Below, in pieces: positions 24,010 through 34,716 of a stretch of 64,000 bases of DNA (positions are counted from its first letter, which is position 1; every line of letters starts with the position of its first letter). Below the pieces are notes generated by a model, which ran no database searches, was not told the DNA's origin, and saw only the letters and a program-made list of their open reading frames with translations. Both the position numbers and the translations under genes were made by a program. The DNA is from Nannobrachium achirus (lineage: Eukaryota; Chordata; Actinopteri; Myctophiformes; Myctophidae): positions 60,166,357 to 60,230,356 of the forward strand of contig OY997647.1 of the NCBI GenBank assembly GCA_963921795.1. The letters are read 5' to 3'.

Positions 24010-24840
24010 TGTATGTTTGACACTGACACTCATTTCAAAAAGGTTGCTGACCCCTGTACTACAGTATATAGCGTATACTGGTTGAACACACCACTGCCCT
24101 TGCCCATCTCTCTCCAGTGTCGGGCCTTTAGGTTTTGTACAGATTCTCGTAAACTGAACATGGTGGCCAAGCATGATTCTTTCCCGCACCCTTTGTCAAG
24201 TCCCGCCCATTGTCCTGCCCCTCTCCACACCCATTGGTTGCTTTGACTTGGAGGGACATTCAGTGGGACATTCCATCCACTGCCATGTTAATTCTGTTGC
24301 TTCATATTGTTATTCTGTGTGCTCAATTCTAATTTCAAACTTTGTTTCAGTCAATTGGAGCTGCTCAGTGGCAGCATAGTGAATCAGCATGTTTTTAAAT
24401 GTTTTTATTTCTCCAAAAATTATGTTTTAGCTAATTCAACATAAAAAAGGCGGAACCAGGGCGGGACAAGGCAGATAGAGCCTGCTGGTTGGTCAGTCAG
24501 GGACCAACCAGGAGGCTAACAAAGGGTGAATTGTTGTGGACCGTGTGTAGCTGGCTGGGTTCCACCAGGTGCACAGCCTTTTATAACTCTATCGTCTCCA
24601 CCTGACAAAACCTCCCAGGCTGCGAGGGGCGTCATGCAACCTTTTACAATAACCTGCTCTGAATCCACTCCTCACATTATGGACAACACTCTGTGGAGCT
24701 GTCTCCTCCATTATGAAGGACAGATTTAAACAAGGAAAAGGAATTCTCCCAAGATTAACGCAATAAAACGTCTGGTCTGGAGTTCTCCTTTAAGAACGTA
24801 GCGTCAATGTCACACATTAAAGAGCTCTTTGGTAGAGGTT
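24010..24840. other. No gene recognised
   Basis: Mixed-composition DNA between repeats. Open frames carry no recognised domain; downstream of the receptor gene on its strand. Confidence 0.5.
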
Positions 24841-24849
24841 TGGGTTGGG

Positions 24850-25021
24850 TAGTTAGTAGTTACCATGTCATGATAGTTAATAGTTACCATGTCATGATAG
24901 TTAGTAGTTACCATGTCATGATAGTTAGTAGTTACCATGTCATGATAGTTAGTAGTTACCATGTCATGATAGTTAGTAGTAGTTACCATGTCATGATAGT
25001 TAGTAGTTACCATGTCATGAT
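24850..25021. repeat. 24-bp minisatellite (TTAGTAGTTACCATGTCATG)
   Basis: About seven tandem copies, one with an extra TAG. Lies downstream of the receptor gene's last recognised exon. Confidence 0.93.
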
Positions 25022-25340
25022 GGAACTCCAAAGGTGGGCGAGAACATTTCAGGTGACTAAAATGTGATTGAATAAAAACGAAATGTTGCTGTTAAAAGTA
25101 ACGGTGATAAAGAATATACTGTACCGTTTCCATTGTCACCAGAGTTGTTGATAACTCCATAGACGCTTGCGTCGACTAAGGTTAAGACAAGCATTTTAAT
25201 GTGTTAATGTATTTACAGTTAAGACATTAATTCGATTTAACAAAATATTACTTATTTCCTTTTTCTTTTCATAAGATCAAAATGAATATATTCAAATTGG
25301 AAACATATTTTATGTCAGACAGAATAATTTGTATCATCGA

Positions 25341-25470
25341 TCAACGCGATTGGCTGAAATACTGACCGTGCTGCAGTGGGAGGTACACATCATCAGCTGC
25401 CCCACTCTGATTGGTGCTCTGGTGTGGAGCTGAGCCCTGATTGGTTGACGTTGCCTGAGCCTGGACAGGT
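25341..25470 (-). CDS. Exon 7: cytoplasmic tail with one tyrosine
   Basis: Starts after ATTACAG and encodes RPVQAQATSTNQ, a second STNQ motif and DDVYLPLQHG. Read through, it stops at 25341-25343 after QYFSQSR. A possible donor (GTCAGT) at 25366-25361 would instead join a further exon. The YLPL motif has Leu at +3 but Asp at -2, so it is not a canonical ITIM. Confidence 0.6.
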
Positions 25471-27451
25471 CTGTAATAAAGTATAAAACAATTGCTGTCA
25501 TGTAGATGCTGTCATGAGGGTAACTTTTTTTTGTTTACATTAACCACTTGGGGGGGGGGGGGGGGGGGGGGATATAGATCGATTCCGTACTTACCTGACA
25601 CAACATAGATCTGTAAATACAAAGAGAAAAAATACCACACATGCAGTAAGTTGAATATAAATCTTTACCCCTTTTATAATTGCTATGCTGTACTCATATG
25701 TTTACTTCTCACTTCTCAGTGCTCATAATCTAGATGTAATCCATGTAATGTAATCTAGATGTAATCCATGTAATGCAATCTAGATGTAATCCATGTAATG
25801 TAATCTAGATGTAATCCATGTAATGCAGGGGTCTTCAACAGGGGGTCCGCGTAGGTACTGCAGGGGGTCCGCGAAATTATTGCTAAAAAAAAAAAAGATT
25901 TCAAAAAATGTTTTTTCTTTTTTTTTACATTTATGTTAAAAAATAAATCATGATTCTATCCATTTTGAATAGCTTGAATACATGATTACTATGCAATTGA
26001 CAGATTGTTGATGGTATTGACATTGGTTCTCAGTTAATAAGTAGTATGTTTAGAAATGGTAGTGGTACGGCCCACCCTGCTCGCTGTAACTTGTACATGT
26101 TTAAAATAAAAAATATGTCGTAGCCCCGACCCCCCCACCTCGTAGCCCCGACCCCCCCACCCTACGAGGTGGTAGGGGGTCCCTGCTCCATCTCCCCATC
26201 AGTTTGGGGGTCCCCGGCCTGAAAACGTTGAAGACCCCTGATGTAATGTAATCTAGATGTAATCCATGTAATGCGATCTAGATGTAATCCATGTAATGTA
26301 ATCTAGATGTAATCCATGTAATGTAATCTAGATGTAATCCATGTAATGTAATCTAGATGTAATCCATGTAATGCAATCTAGATGTAATCCATGTAATGTA
26401 ATCTAGATGTAATCCATGTAATGCAATCTAGATGTAATCCATGTAATGTAATCTAGATGTAATCCATGTAATGTAATCTAGATGTAATCCATGTAATGCA
26501 ATCTAGATGTAATCCAATGCAATCTAGATGTAATCCATGTAATGCAATCTAGATGTAATCCATGTAATGTAATCTAGATGTAATCCATGTAATGTAATCT
26601 ATATGTAATCCATGTAATGTAATCTAGATGTAATCCATGTAATGTAATCTAGATGTAATCCATGTAATGTAGTAGTGGTCACCTTTAGATGTTGTGTATC
26701 GACACAGCAGGACCAGAAGGATGCTCAGTAGAATCACAACCAGAACTCCGACAATCACTCCAACATGTAGAGAACTGATCTGGGCTACAGCAGCAGAAGT
26801 TGGTTCCACTGGAGCTGGAGAAGTTGGTTTTACTGGAGCTGGAGTAGCAAGCACTGCAAACAGAGGTTGTTATAAACTGTTAAATCGTGTTGAATACCGA
26901 TGGGCCATTTTGACAACCCTGCGTTAGACTGTTAGAGGTAATATAAATTTAACTTTAATAAACTTTAAAAAGTGTATTAAAATTTGCGTCCCGCGGGCTC
27001 TCCATGGGCCGCCAGTTTGACGCCCCTGCTCTAGGGCCTGATATAACAACCATCTCACCTCTCACATGCATCCTGCTCCCTGGAGACCTCCCAAGACCAG
27101 AGATGGAACACTGGTAGAATCCTTCATCAGACTTGGAGACATGGGGGATGGTCATCTGTCCTGTAGACTCAGCCCTGAAGAGGGAGCCATCGTTAGAGAA
27201 AGCAGCTGGACGGTTGGAGAATAGTTGACCAAATGGCTTGTCTCTGTACAGACAGCGCAGAGTGACATCACTTCCTTCCATCACAGGAAGTACAGGCATC
27301 CCCAGGATCACACCTCCACCTGAACAATGATAAATAATAAACAATAGAATGAGATTACGTCACTGTAAACAATGAGAAATAACAATAAAATAAAATAACT
27401 TCCAACATCATGAGGTTTTATCATGAAATACGCTTTAACAGACATCTGAAT

Positions 27452-27542
<91 letters not shown>

Positions 27543-28022
27543 AAAAGTATGTGATGTGCTGAACGTACGAGTCACAGTGATGTCAACAGAGTTACTCTTT
27601 CCCTCTGAAGACTCACACCAGTAAACACCAGAGTCAGGGGGCAGCATGTAGCTGATGAGACATCCTGTGGAGTTCATCCTCCCCCAAGGACCATAACCAG
27701 CACCATCATCCTCACCACACTGTGAGGTGATGTTTCTGATGTTGGTCCTCTTCACTGTCCACACTGTAGAGTCAGACTGTCTGTCCTCACAACTCAGAAA
27801 GACAGACTCCCCCACAAAGAACTGTGATCTGTCAGGACTGAGTCTGAGAGACACTGTGGAGCAGAGAGAGAGAAGAATGATATTATGTTGTTGGTGATAT
27901 TAAATACATAATAACCTTATTATAGTTTCCTGATTCCATTGATAGATTGTGGTCATTAGAAGACAAACAGACTGACCTCTCATCACTTCACTGTTCTGAC
28001 CTTCTGAGAAACACACCACTAT

Positions 28023-28058
<36 letters not shown>

Positions 28059-31000
28059 TAGAGAGATAGATAGAGAGAGAGAGACAGAGAGACACAGAGA
28101 GAGAGAGAGAGAGATAAAGAAAGAGAAAGAGAAAGACAGACAGAGAGAGAGGGGGGGGGGCATTAAGACAGAGGAACAGAGAGGCGGTGGCCATGTTGTA
28201 TTAACAATGTTGACATAATGTTGATCAGATATGTTTCAGGTAAAACTACTCCATATTCCAGCTCTCAAATGAAAGTACATTTGACATAAAACCTGCCTTT
28301 TATCAAACTATATTCTTGACACTGTCTTTGATTGATTAAATTGATTAATTAATCCCCCGCTCAGCGTCTCAATACTACATGAGCGTGTTAAGGCCTGTTT
28401 ATGAGAAGCCGTTTAGGCCGATATAGCATAGTCAACTCGCACATACATGTATACTTCACTTGCACATACATACATAATGGTCCTTCACTTGCACATACAT
28501 ACATACTTCACTTGCATGTACATACATACTTCACTTGCACATACATACATATCTGTACTTCATTCGCACATACATACATACTTCACTTGCACATACATAC
28601 ATACTTCATTCGCACATACATACATACTTCACTTGCACATACATACATACTTCATTCGCACATACATACATACTTCACTTGCACATACATACATACTTCA
28701 TTCGCACATACATACATACTTCACTTGCACATACATACATACTTCATTCGCACATACAGTACATACATACTTCACTTGCACATACATACATACTTCATTC
28801 GCACATACATACATACATACATACTTCACTTGCACATACATACATACTTCATTCGCACATACATACATACTTCACTTGCACATACATACATACTTCATTC
28901 ACACATACATACATACTTCACTTGCACATACATACATACTTCATTCACACATACATACATACTTTACTTGCGCATACATACAGTGTTGAAAATGTGTGCA
29001 TGTTGAGTTTGTTTAAATGTGCGCAAAAGTATGTATATATGTGTGTGCAAAAGTATGTATGTGTGTGTGCCTGAGTATGTATATAACAGGAAGGCACAAT
29101 GATATATCCGGAAGGGACCCTACAGTTAGATTTCAAATTAAAAGCTTTTGGAAAATATATATAAATGTAATAGTACATTTGAAATAGATGCTTGTTCGAT
29201 GCTTACCCACCCTGGGGGTGGAATAGTATTAAAATAATACGATGCAGAGGTTAGTTGGGCTGACATATAATACCTTCTAAGATTAGGCAGTTAAAACAAT
29301 AAAAAACGTACAAAAAATCCTTTCCTAAAAAATACAATCTCAGTTTGGTTTGCAGCTCATAAACATATGAGAGATATGCCTATACTATCTCAATTTTCTC
29401 CTATATGGGGTAATGAACAGTTATTCCGGCCAGAAACGGACAGTGATGGACAAGCTACTTGGAAAATGTAGTAAGCTAAGCTACAAGCTACTCTTGATGA
29501 AATATAGCTTAAGCTACAACGAAGCTACCCACAGAAAATGTAGCAAAGCAAGCTACAAGCTACACGGCAAAAGTAGCTTACTACAACAAAGCTATTTTTT
29601 ATTTTTTTATTTTTATCAACTTCATGATCAAGTACAACTTTCCACCAAACAAATAGGCAGGCAAAAAATGCTCAGTTCCATTGATTATTATAAAACTGGA
29701 AACAAGCCCTCATGTCTGGCTTTTTGTGTCATCCTTTCATTTACTTTTTAAATTAAATGTGTACCTTTTCAGGCTGTGACCCCCCCAAAAAATCATATTT
29801 GAACTGGGGACCCCACCCTGACAAGCTATTGGAATTAGGAGTTGAGGCATTACATTTAGTTTCACATTTCTGTTCAACCAATACATTTTGTGAAAATAGC
29901 AGATCTACAAGCTCACAAGGCCTCGGAACACAAGCTTGTAGATCTGCCATTTTCACAATTTGTGCCTCTTTTACTATATTGTCAATTTGGCCAATGTTTG
30001 ACCGTTTTTTTATAGTTGATAACTTTTTATGCAGTTTTGTTCTTTTATTTATATTTGTTTAGGTATTAAAAATGTCTAAAAAGGTCCTTAAATTGCCACT
30101 TCACTGTCATTAGTTAGCTTTAAAGGTGAGAATATGTTGGCTGTCGAAACAGCTGATAAGCTGCAGCCAGCGGTGGACAGTAACTGAGTAAATGTACTTG
30201 AGTACTTTTACTTTTATTTGTACTTCAAGTAGCTTAAAAAAGCATGTACCGGTATGTACTCTTGAATACATACGTTTATTTAAAAGCAAGTACTTTTTTA
30301 CTCTTACTTGTAACATTTTGACTGAGTGTACTATGGATTGGAGTAAATGTGACCAGGAGTACTCTGTACTCTTACTCAAGTAGGCTACTCGGGTCAAGTA
30401 CTGTCCATCTCTGGCTGCAGCGCAGCGCCTCACGCCTGATTTATGCTCCCCCCGTTGATCTACAAGCTCACAATGTTGGCATTAGCAACGCGATGTGAGC
30501 TTGTATATGTCAGTTCTCACTCAGACGCTCTCTGAACACTTCACCATGTCGTTGCAGGGAGAGGTGGGACGTCCGCGAACGAATCGAATCTTTTGAACAG
30601 CTCTTTGAAGTGAACGATGGGATCCGGTTCGCGCAGTAGAGAGCGCGAAGTAGAGAGCGCATAGTGAGACAGATCCTTGGCTCGGTCTCACTTCAAAGAG
30701 CCATAAATCCCTTGCTTTAGTCTCTTCTCGCTACACAGAGGAGGACAGGAGGTTCGTTGAATTAAGTGAAAGCAAAGCTGCGCTGCGCAGAACAACACGT
30801 TTGGGGATCTGTTGGGAATTATTTTCAAACTTTATTTAGCAGTCAAATTTCGCCGGGATAGTAACGTGTAGCATTTGTTGGACGCTACGGCACTACTGGG
30901 GTCTAAAAATAGCTGCGCTATTTGCGAACAAATCAAAACAAAACAAATCAAATGGACTGTCTTCATTTTTGCATTCTGCTGCTGCTTTCATCAGTTGTGC

Positions 31001-32046
31001 ACTCCGCTCAGCAGTAGGCCTGTTGCTTTTCCAAAAGCTTTTAATTTGAAATCTAACTGTAGGGTCCCTTCCGGATATATCATTGTGCCTTCCTGTTATA
31101 TACATACTTTAGCACACACACATACATACTTTTGCACACACATATACATACTTTTGCACACACACATACATAGGCCTACATACTTTTGCGCACATTTAAA
31201 CAAACTCAACATGCACATATATACATTTTCAACACTGTATGTATACGCAAGTGAAGTATGTATGTATGTGCAAGTGAAGTATGTATGTATGTGCAAGTGA
31301 AGTATGTATGTATGTATGTGCAAGTGAAGTATGTATGTATGTGCGAATGAAGTATGTATGTATGTGCAAGTGAAGTATGTATGTATGTGCGAATGAAGTA
31401 TGTATATATGTGCAAGTGAAGTATGTATGTATGTGCGAATGAAGTATTTATGTATGTGCAAGTGAAGTATGTATGTATGTGCGAACTAAGTATGTATGTA
31501 TGTGCAAGTGAAGTATGTATGTATGTGCAAGTGAAGTATGTATGTATGTGCAAGTGAAGTATGTATGTATGTGCGAATGAAGTACCGATATGTATGTATG
31601 TGCAAGTGAAGTATGTATGTACATGCAAGTGAAGTATGTATGTATGTGCAAGTGAAGGACCATTATGTATGTATGTGCAAGTGAAGTATACATGTATGTG
31701 CGAGTTGACTATGCTATATCGGCCTAAACGGCTTCTCATACCTGTTCATACTGTCTCTGACCACCCAACGTGCAGCTTGTTGAACTCAAATTCTGGGTAA
31801 TGCTTTTCAGAAATTGCGAGCGACGTAATTTTGTAGTTGAAGCGGACCTTTCTGGTGGTCAGAGACAGTATGGACAGACCTTGAACCTTAATTAGGCTTC
31901 ATTCTGACTGTAAGCCCAACATTAAATACAGAGTCATAAAGTAGAATGAAATGGACTCGCACTAACACACTAATAGTGTTTATATTGTATAGTGTTTATA
32001 TTATATTGTACTCACAGACTAGAAGGCAGATCCATGTCAACTCCAT
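25341..32046 (-). CDS. Fc receptor-like / Ig-superfamily membrane receptor, seven exons
   Basis: Spliced gene for a predicted type I membrane receptor of about 311 residues. Coding exons: 32046-32016, 28018-27977, 27853-27569, 27319-27059, 26853-26683, 25610-25595 and 25470-25341. All introns are GT-AG and the phases agree throughout (mostly phase 1, as usual for Ig domains); the sum, 936 nt, is divisible by three. The signal peptide begins MELTWICLLV. Ig domain 1 has FLSCED, STVWTVKR and DSGVYWC; Ig domain 2 has VTLRC and SDEGFYQC. A Pro/Thr stalk precedes a hydrophobic segment (VGVIVGVLVVILLSILLVLL) and a tail with one tyrosine (DDVYLPL). The second domain's MEGSDVTLRC and TIPHVSKSDEG wording resembles teleost Fc-receptor-like proteins, which bind immunoglobulin or regulate leukocytes; ligand and exact orthology are not determinable here. 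The start has a good Kozak context (A at -3, G at +4). The last exon may instead splice at 25366 to an exon I could not find, so the C-terminus is uncertain. Confidence 0.85.
25595..25610 (-). CDS. Exon 6: 16-nt cytoplasmic microexon
   Basis: Between TTTACAG and GTAAGT, both strong sites. It shifts from phase 1 to phase 2 and encodes DLCCV at the start of the tail. It is supported mainly because exon 7 is open in the resulting frame. Confidence 0.6.
25737..26670. repeat. 25-bp minisatellite (ATCTAGATGTAATCCATGTA), split by a hAT element
   Basis: Tandem 25-bp units differing mainly at one G/T position (AATGCAATC versus AATGTAATC). The array is interrupted at 25826-26240 by a hAT miniature element. 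It fills the intron between exons 5 and 6 and ends close to the exon 5 donor. Confidence 0.92.
25826..26240. mobile_element. hAT-type miniature element, CAGGGGTCTTCAAC family
   Basis: Ends CAGGGGTCTTCAACA and GTTGAAGACCCCTG, flanked by ATGTAATG on both sides. That 8-mer is also part of the surrounding minisatellite, so the duplication alone is weaker evidence here, but the ends are clear. Confidence 0.82.
26683..26853 (-). CDS. Exon 5: stalk and transmembrane segment
   Basis: 171 nt, 57 codons. Starts with a duplicated Pro/Thr-rich stalk (PAPVKPTS, PAPVEPTS), then about 22 hydrophobic residues and CRYTTSK as stop-transfer. Acceptor TTGCAG, donor GTGACC. The 25-bp minisatellite begins about ten bases past the donor. 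Confidence 0.85.
27059..27319 (-). CDS. Exon 4: second Ig domain
   Basis: 261 nt, 87 codons, phase 1 to 1. Contains PVLPVMEGSDVTLRC, then STGQMTIPHVSKSDEGFYQC, the usual form of a membrane-proximal C2-type domain in teleost Fc-receptor-like proteins. Acceptor TTCAG, donor GTGAGA. The core tryptophan is not apparent, so the fold may be atypical. Confidence 0.88.
27453..27538. repeat. (CA)n microsatellite in intron 3
   Basis: About 86 bp of CA (GT in gene orientation), some 30 bases past the exon 3 donor. Long intronic GT runs can affect splicing, but nothing here shows that directly. Confidence 0.95.
27569..27853 (-). CDS. Exon 3: first Ig domain
   Basis: 285 nt, 95 codons, phase 1 to 1. It holds the first Ig cysteine in FLSCED, the core tryptophan in STVWTVKR, extra cysteines in TSQCGEDD and STGCLISY, and the F-strand motif DSGVYWC. 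Acceptor CCACAG, donor GTACGT. Potential N-glycosylation sites occur in RNITS and MNSTG. Confidence 0.88.
27977..28018 (-). CDS. Exon 2: 42-nt end of signal peptide
   Basis: Small exon between CATAG and the donor GTCAGT, encoding the rest of the leader and the likely mature N-terminus (VCFSEGQNSEVMR). The (GA)n microsatellite immediately upstream in gene orientation reads as CT and serves as its polypyrimidine tract. It is phase 1 at both ends, matching its neighbours. Confidence 0.75.
28021..28152. repeat. (GA)n microsatellite upstream of exon 2
   Basis: Interrupted GA repeat (CT in gene orientation) directly adjoining the exon 2 acceptor, ending in a short G run at 28151-28160. Confidence 0.95.
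28480..28985 (+). repeat. 23-bp minisatellite in left arm
   Basis: Tandem units of the type CTTCACTTGCACATACATA plus four bases. Units with CACTTGC alternate with units with CATTCGC, giving a 46-bp higher-order period. The long open frames here (TYIHTSFAHTYIL repeats) follow from the 23-bp period and are not genes. Confidence 0.9.
29435..29660. repeat. Diverged hAT-like fragment rich in AGCTAC motifs
   Basis: Begins CAGTGATGGACAAGCTAC and repeats TAGCTTAAGCTAC-type motifs, like ends of known fish hAT derivatives. I found no matching right end or target duplication. Confidence 0.45.
29888..29958. repeat. ~80-bp hairpin, shortened copy 7
   Basis: TTGTGAAAATAGCAGATCTA/TAGATCTGCCATTTTCACAA base is intact, but the tip is reduced to GGCCTCGGAAC. 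In the centre of the 3.34-kb element. Confidence 0.9.
30168..30413. mobile_element. hAT-type miniature element in intron 1
   Basis: 246 bp, starts CAGCGGTGGACAGTA and ends TACTGTCCATCTCTG, with 8-bp target duplication GCTGCAGC on both sides. Inserted in the centre of the 3.34-kb element. No coding potential. Confidence 0.85.
31240..31690 (-). repeat. 23-bp minisatellite in right arm
   Basis: Inverted counterpart of the left-arm array, with fewer units and a different order of the two variants. The first ~160 bp from the element end match the left arm with about one mismatch, so the arms diverged mainly by array expansion or contraction. Confidence 0.9.
31741..31881. repeat. CCTGTYCATACTGTCTC palindromic miniature element, interrupted copy
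   Basis: Inverted ends CATACTGTCTCTGACCAC and GTGGTCAGAGACAGTATG. Its first bases (AGGCCTGTT) now lie at 28391-28399, separated by the 3.34-kb insertion. Related copies are at 2487-2652 and 11827-11991. Confidence 0.75.
32016..32046 (-). CDS. Exon 1: signal peptide start
   Basis: Encodes MELTWICLLV plus one base, then the donor GTGAGT. The hydrophobic run continues into exon 2, as in Fc-receptor genes where the leader is split over two exons. Confidence 0.8.
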
Positions 32047-32256
32047 CCTGCTCAAAGACTGAACGACAAACTGACTCTCTGACTGACCGACCGAAGGACC
32101 GACCAACGCAGTATAATGTTGTAGTTTTAACAGTGCCACAGAGAGAGACCACCTGCTGCTGCTGTTCTTGTGGTGAGGAGGGTGGTGGTACTGTGAAGGA
32201 AGTGGCACGCTGACTGATGCAGCTATTTCCTGTTGGGAGGCTGGCGTTAAGGTTAA
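32047..32256 (-). promoter_or_regulatory. Probable upstream region of the receptor gene
   Basis: Between the start codon and the GAGT microsatellite. On the gene strand it contains AGGAAATAG and CACTTCCTTC, which fit GGAA-core (ETS/PU.1-like) sites that often drive leukocyte genes. No clear TATA box is seen. Assignment rests on position and motifs only. Confidence 0.3.
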
Positions 32257-32390
32257 GTGAGTGAGTGAGTGAGTGAGTGAGTGAGTGAGTGAGTGAGTGA
32301 GCCTCGCACCGCGAGGCGTTGTGTGCTTGTAGATCAGCTGTTTTCACTAGTTTAAATCATTTTTAAAATTATAAATACAATACTGGCTTT
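32257..32390. repeat. (GAGT)n joined to a half hairpin and element remnant
   Basis: GAGT repeat to 32301, then GCCTCGCACCGCGAGGCG (the hairpin tip), the right arm TGTGTGCTTGTAGATCAGC and ATATCGTC-family sequence (AGTTTAAATCATTTTTAAAA). The left arm has been replaced by the microsatellite. Confidence 0.85.
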
Positions 32391-32849
32391 CAAGCAGTTT
32401 CAAGGCACACTTGACCCTTCTCAGGGGCACACCAAAGGTCCCCAGGCACAGTGGTTGAGAAACACTGCATTATATGATATATCCAACAATGTAAAAAAGA
32501 GAGGGGGGGGGGGATATCAGTATGTTGCACTGACACTACCACATCTCAAGTTCTGTTAGCAATATACATTATATAGCCGGATGTATTTATCCATTCTGTC
32601 AGACCTCCTATAGCCGGATGTATTTATCCATTCTGTCAGACCTCCTATAGGTTATCTTCTCATAAGCAGACACCCTGCCAATCTCTACAAACGGAAAGAG
32701 GGACTCCCCACATTCTTCCATCCCCACATCAGAACGTGTCAACCGCTCATGACAGCAGTCAGGATGAAATCCACAGCCTTATGATTGTTGTCATCTCAGG
32801 GCTGGGTGGTTGTGCCATCATGCAAACCTGGATGATGTTGTGTCGTACA

Positions 32850-33290
32850 CAGGGGTGTCGCACCAAATTCTGGGCCCTGGGTACAAGGATTCACTCACAT
32901 TTTGTGCTTTAACTGTTGAAAAATAGCAGATATACAAGCTCACAGTACGGCACCGAGTGCCGCGCTGCGAGCTTGTAGAACATTTGGGCAAGTCGTTGAA
33001 TATTTCAAATCCTTCTAAGGTTTTTGAAAAACCTATATGTTTCTATGTCAGTGGTGCTCAAACCTTTTCATATGAAGGACCGCCAAACTGATTATGTATT
33101 TAGCCACGGACCCCCATCTGAAAATATTTAGTTCCAGGGACCACCCAGAAGCAAAATTTGAGTTACAAATGTTTGCTTAAAAAAATACATATATTCAAAG
33201 ATTTGTACACATCGCGCTAAAGTCCAGGCCCCTCCACCGTGGGCCCTATAGTAACTCAGTCTCACTTTCCCCCCCCTTGTGACGCCCCTG
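32850..33290. mobile_element. hAT-type element, CAGGGGYGTCRCACC family (copy 1)
   Basis: 441 bp, ends CAGGGGTGTCGCACCAAATT and CCCTTGTGACGCCCCTG, duplication GTCGTACA at 32842-32849 and 33291-33298. Contains a partial hairpin at 32916-32981 with a CGGCACCGAGTGCCG tip. Confidence 0.93.
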
Positions 33291-33298
33291 GTCGTACA

Positions 33299-34298
33299 GT
33301 GACATGTGGGACCAACATATCTGTCTGGGATCGATGCACTGCTAGTTGAAGTGAAGCTCACAGTGAATGTAGCCAAAATGTGAATTTGCAGGCTACTGTG
33401 GTTCATTTAGGAAAGGTATTGGGTGAAGCACAGGTATGGCCTGCCTAACAAAAACAATTCCCGTTGATTGTTTTTAGCCCTAGGACTAAAATGAGTTGAT
33501 GTTGTTGCTTTTTTTATTTACATTATTTAGTTTTTACAATTAACAGTTTGCTTACCACTTGAACCCTTAAAAATCCGCCTAAAATGCATGCCCAAATTGG
33601 AACAGTTGTGGACACAAAACTACAATGATTGTGGCTACTCTTGATCCACCAAATGTAAGCTAACCCCTGAAAATTCACAAATGCAGTGTAAAACATCACA
33701 TTTCCCTTACCAAATTGTCCTGCTGTGATCACTTACCTATAGGAAAAGATGATTGAAAAAGACCTCCGCCTGTGGAAAATTTGCATTCTGAATACTGAAA
33801 AAGAATCAAGACCTCATTGGAGACATACCGGTATATAGTGAATAGAGAAATTGTCCATCAAGATGTCATCAATTGATAGGCAAAATCTTATGAATATATT
33901 TCAAACTATGTATTAAACTCTACATATGCTTTAGTGAGAGTAGTGCTGTAATATTAGTAATGTTAAAGTATAGGGTGAGTTCTCGAGTAATGATAAAAAC
34001 AAGTAAAAATAAGGTGTAATAATAATGTAATATGAGTAATGCATGGATGAAAAATACAATGGCAGCTGATTGTATATGCTGTAGGAGCCCTGTAGCAGAA
34101 TCAACATTGAAATTGTAATTTGATTTTGTCTCTATTGATTTATTGACCTCTGAGCAGTTTCGTGACTGGTCATGGGAAGCCGGCTTCCCATATGGGGTTT
34201 AAGTGGTTAAGGGAAAGGCTATGTTTATTTGATCCCCCGGACTGCCAAAAGCAAGGCATTTGAAAATGCTAAATTGTTGTTGAGCAGTGAGCACGGCT
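33299..34298. other. No gene or repeat recognised
   Basis: AT-rich sequence without a domain, microsatellite or inverted repeat I could identify. Confidence 0.5.
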
Positions 34299-34629
34299 CC
34301 TGTCCTCAGGGGCGTCACAAGGGGTAGGAAAGTGGGACTGAGTTACCAGGGCCCAAGGTGGAGGGGCCCTAGTAACTTTAGCTATTGAAAAATAGCAGAT
34401 ATACATTTTACATTTATTACATTTATACATTTTTATTTTTGAAAAGTCGTGAAAATGTGCGCAAATCTTTGAATATATGTATTTTTTAAGTGAACATTTG
34501 TAACTCAAAGTTTGCTTCTGGGTGGTCCCTGGAACTAAATATTTTGAGATGGGGGGGGTCCTTCACATGAAACAGTTTGAGCATCACTGACATGGAAACA
34601 TAGGTTTCTTGGCACACATTTTCAAGATT

Positions 34630-34710
34630 TTTCAAAAATAGCAGATCTACAAGCTCGCAGCGCGGCACTCGGTGCCGCGCTGTGAGCTTGTATATCTGCT
34701 ATTTTTCAAT
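34630..34710. repeat. ~80-bp hairpin, copy 8
   Basis: TTCAAAAATAGCAGATCTAC base, CTCGCAGCGCGGCACTCGG tip. This CGGCAC/GTGCCG tip subtype is confined to the CAGGGGCGTCAC hAT family. Confidence 0.93.
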
Positions 34711-34716
34711 AGTTAA

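Larger units (their letters stand above)
28400..31740. mobile_element. 3.34-kb inverted-repeat DNA transposon with minisatellite arms
   Basis: Ends in TATGAGAAGCCGTTTAGG and its exact complement, flanked by the 6-bp direct repeat CCTGTT (28394-28399 and 31741-31746). The right flank continues as a small palindromic element whose own left end is the CCTGTT to the left, so removal of the insertion restores that element. Arms 28400-29155 and 31027-31740 are inverted copies, mostly a 23-bp tandem repeat. The 1.87-kb centre carries a hAT miniature element and two hairpins but no transposase. It occupies intron 1 of the receptor gene. Confidence 0.85.

Noticed and set aside
28401-29074. Three 180-200-codon frames rich in TYIH and HTYIL
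   Set aside because: All three frames stay open only because of the 23-bp tandem repeat; the inverted array at 31096-31739 shows the same.
28400-31740. Classification as a Polinton because of the 6-bp duplication
   Set aside because: No polymerase, integrase or capsid gene is present and the termini do not match; only the duplication length agrees.
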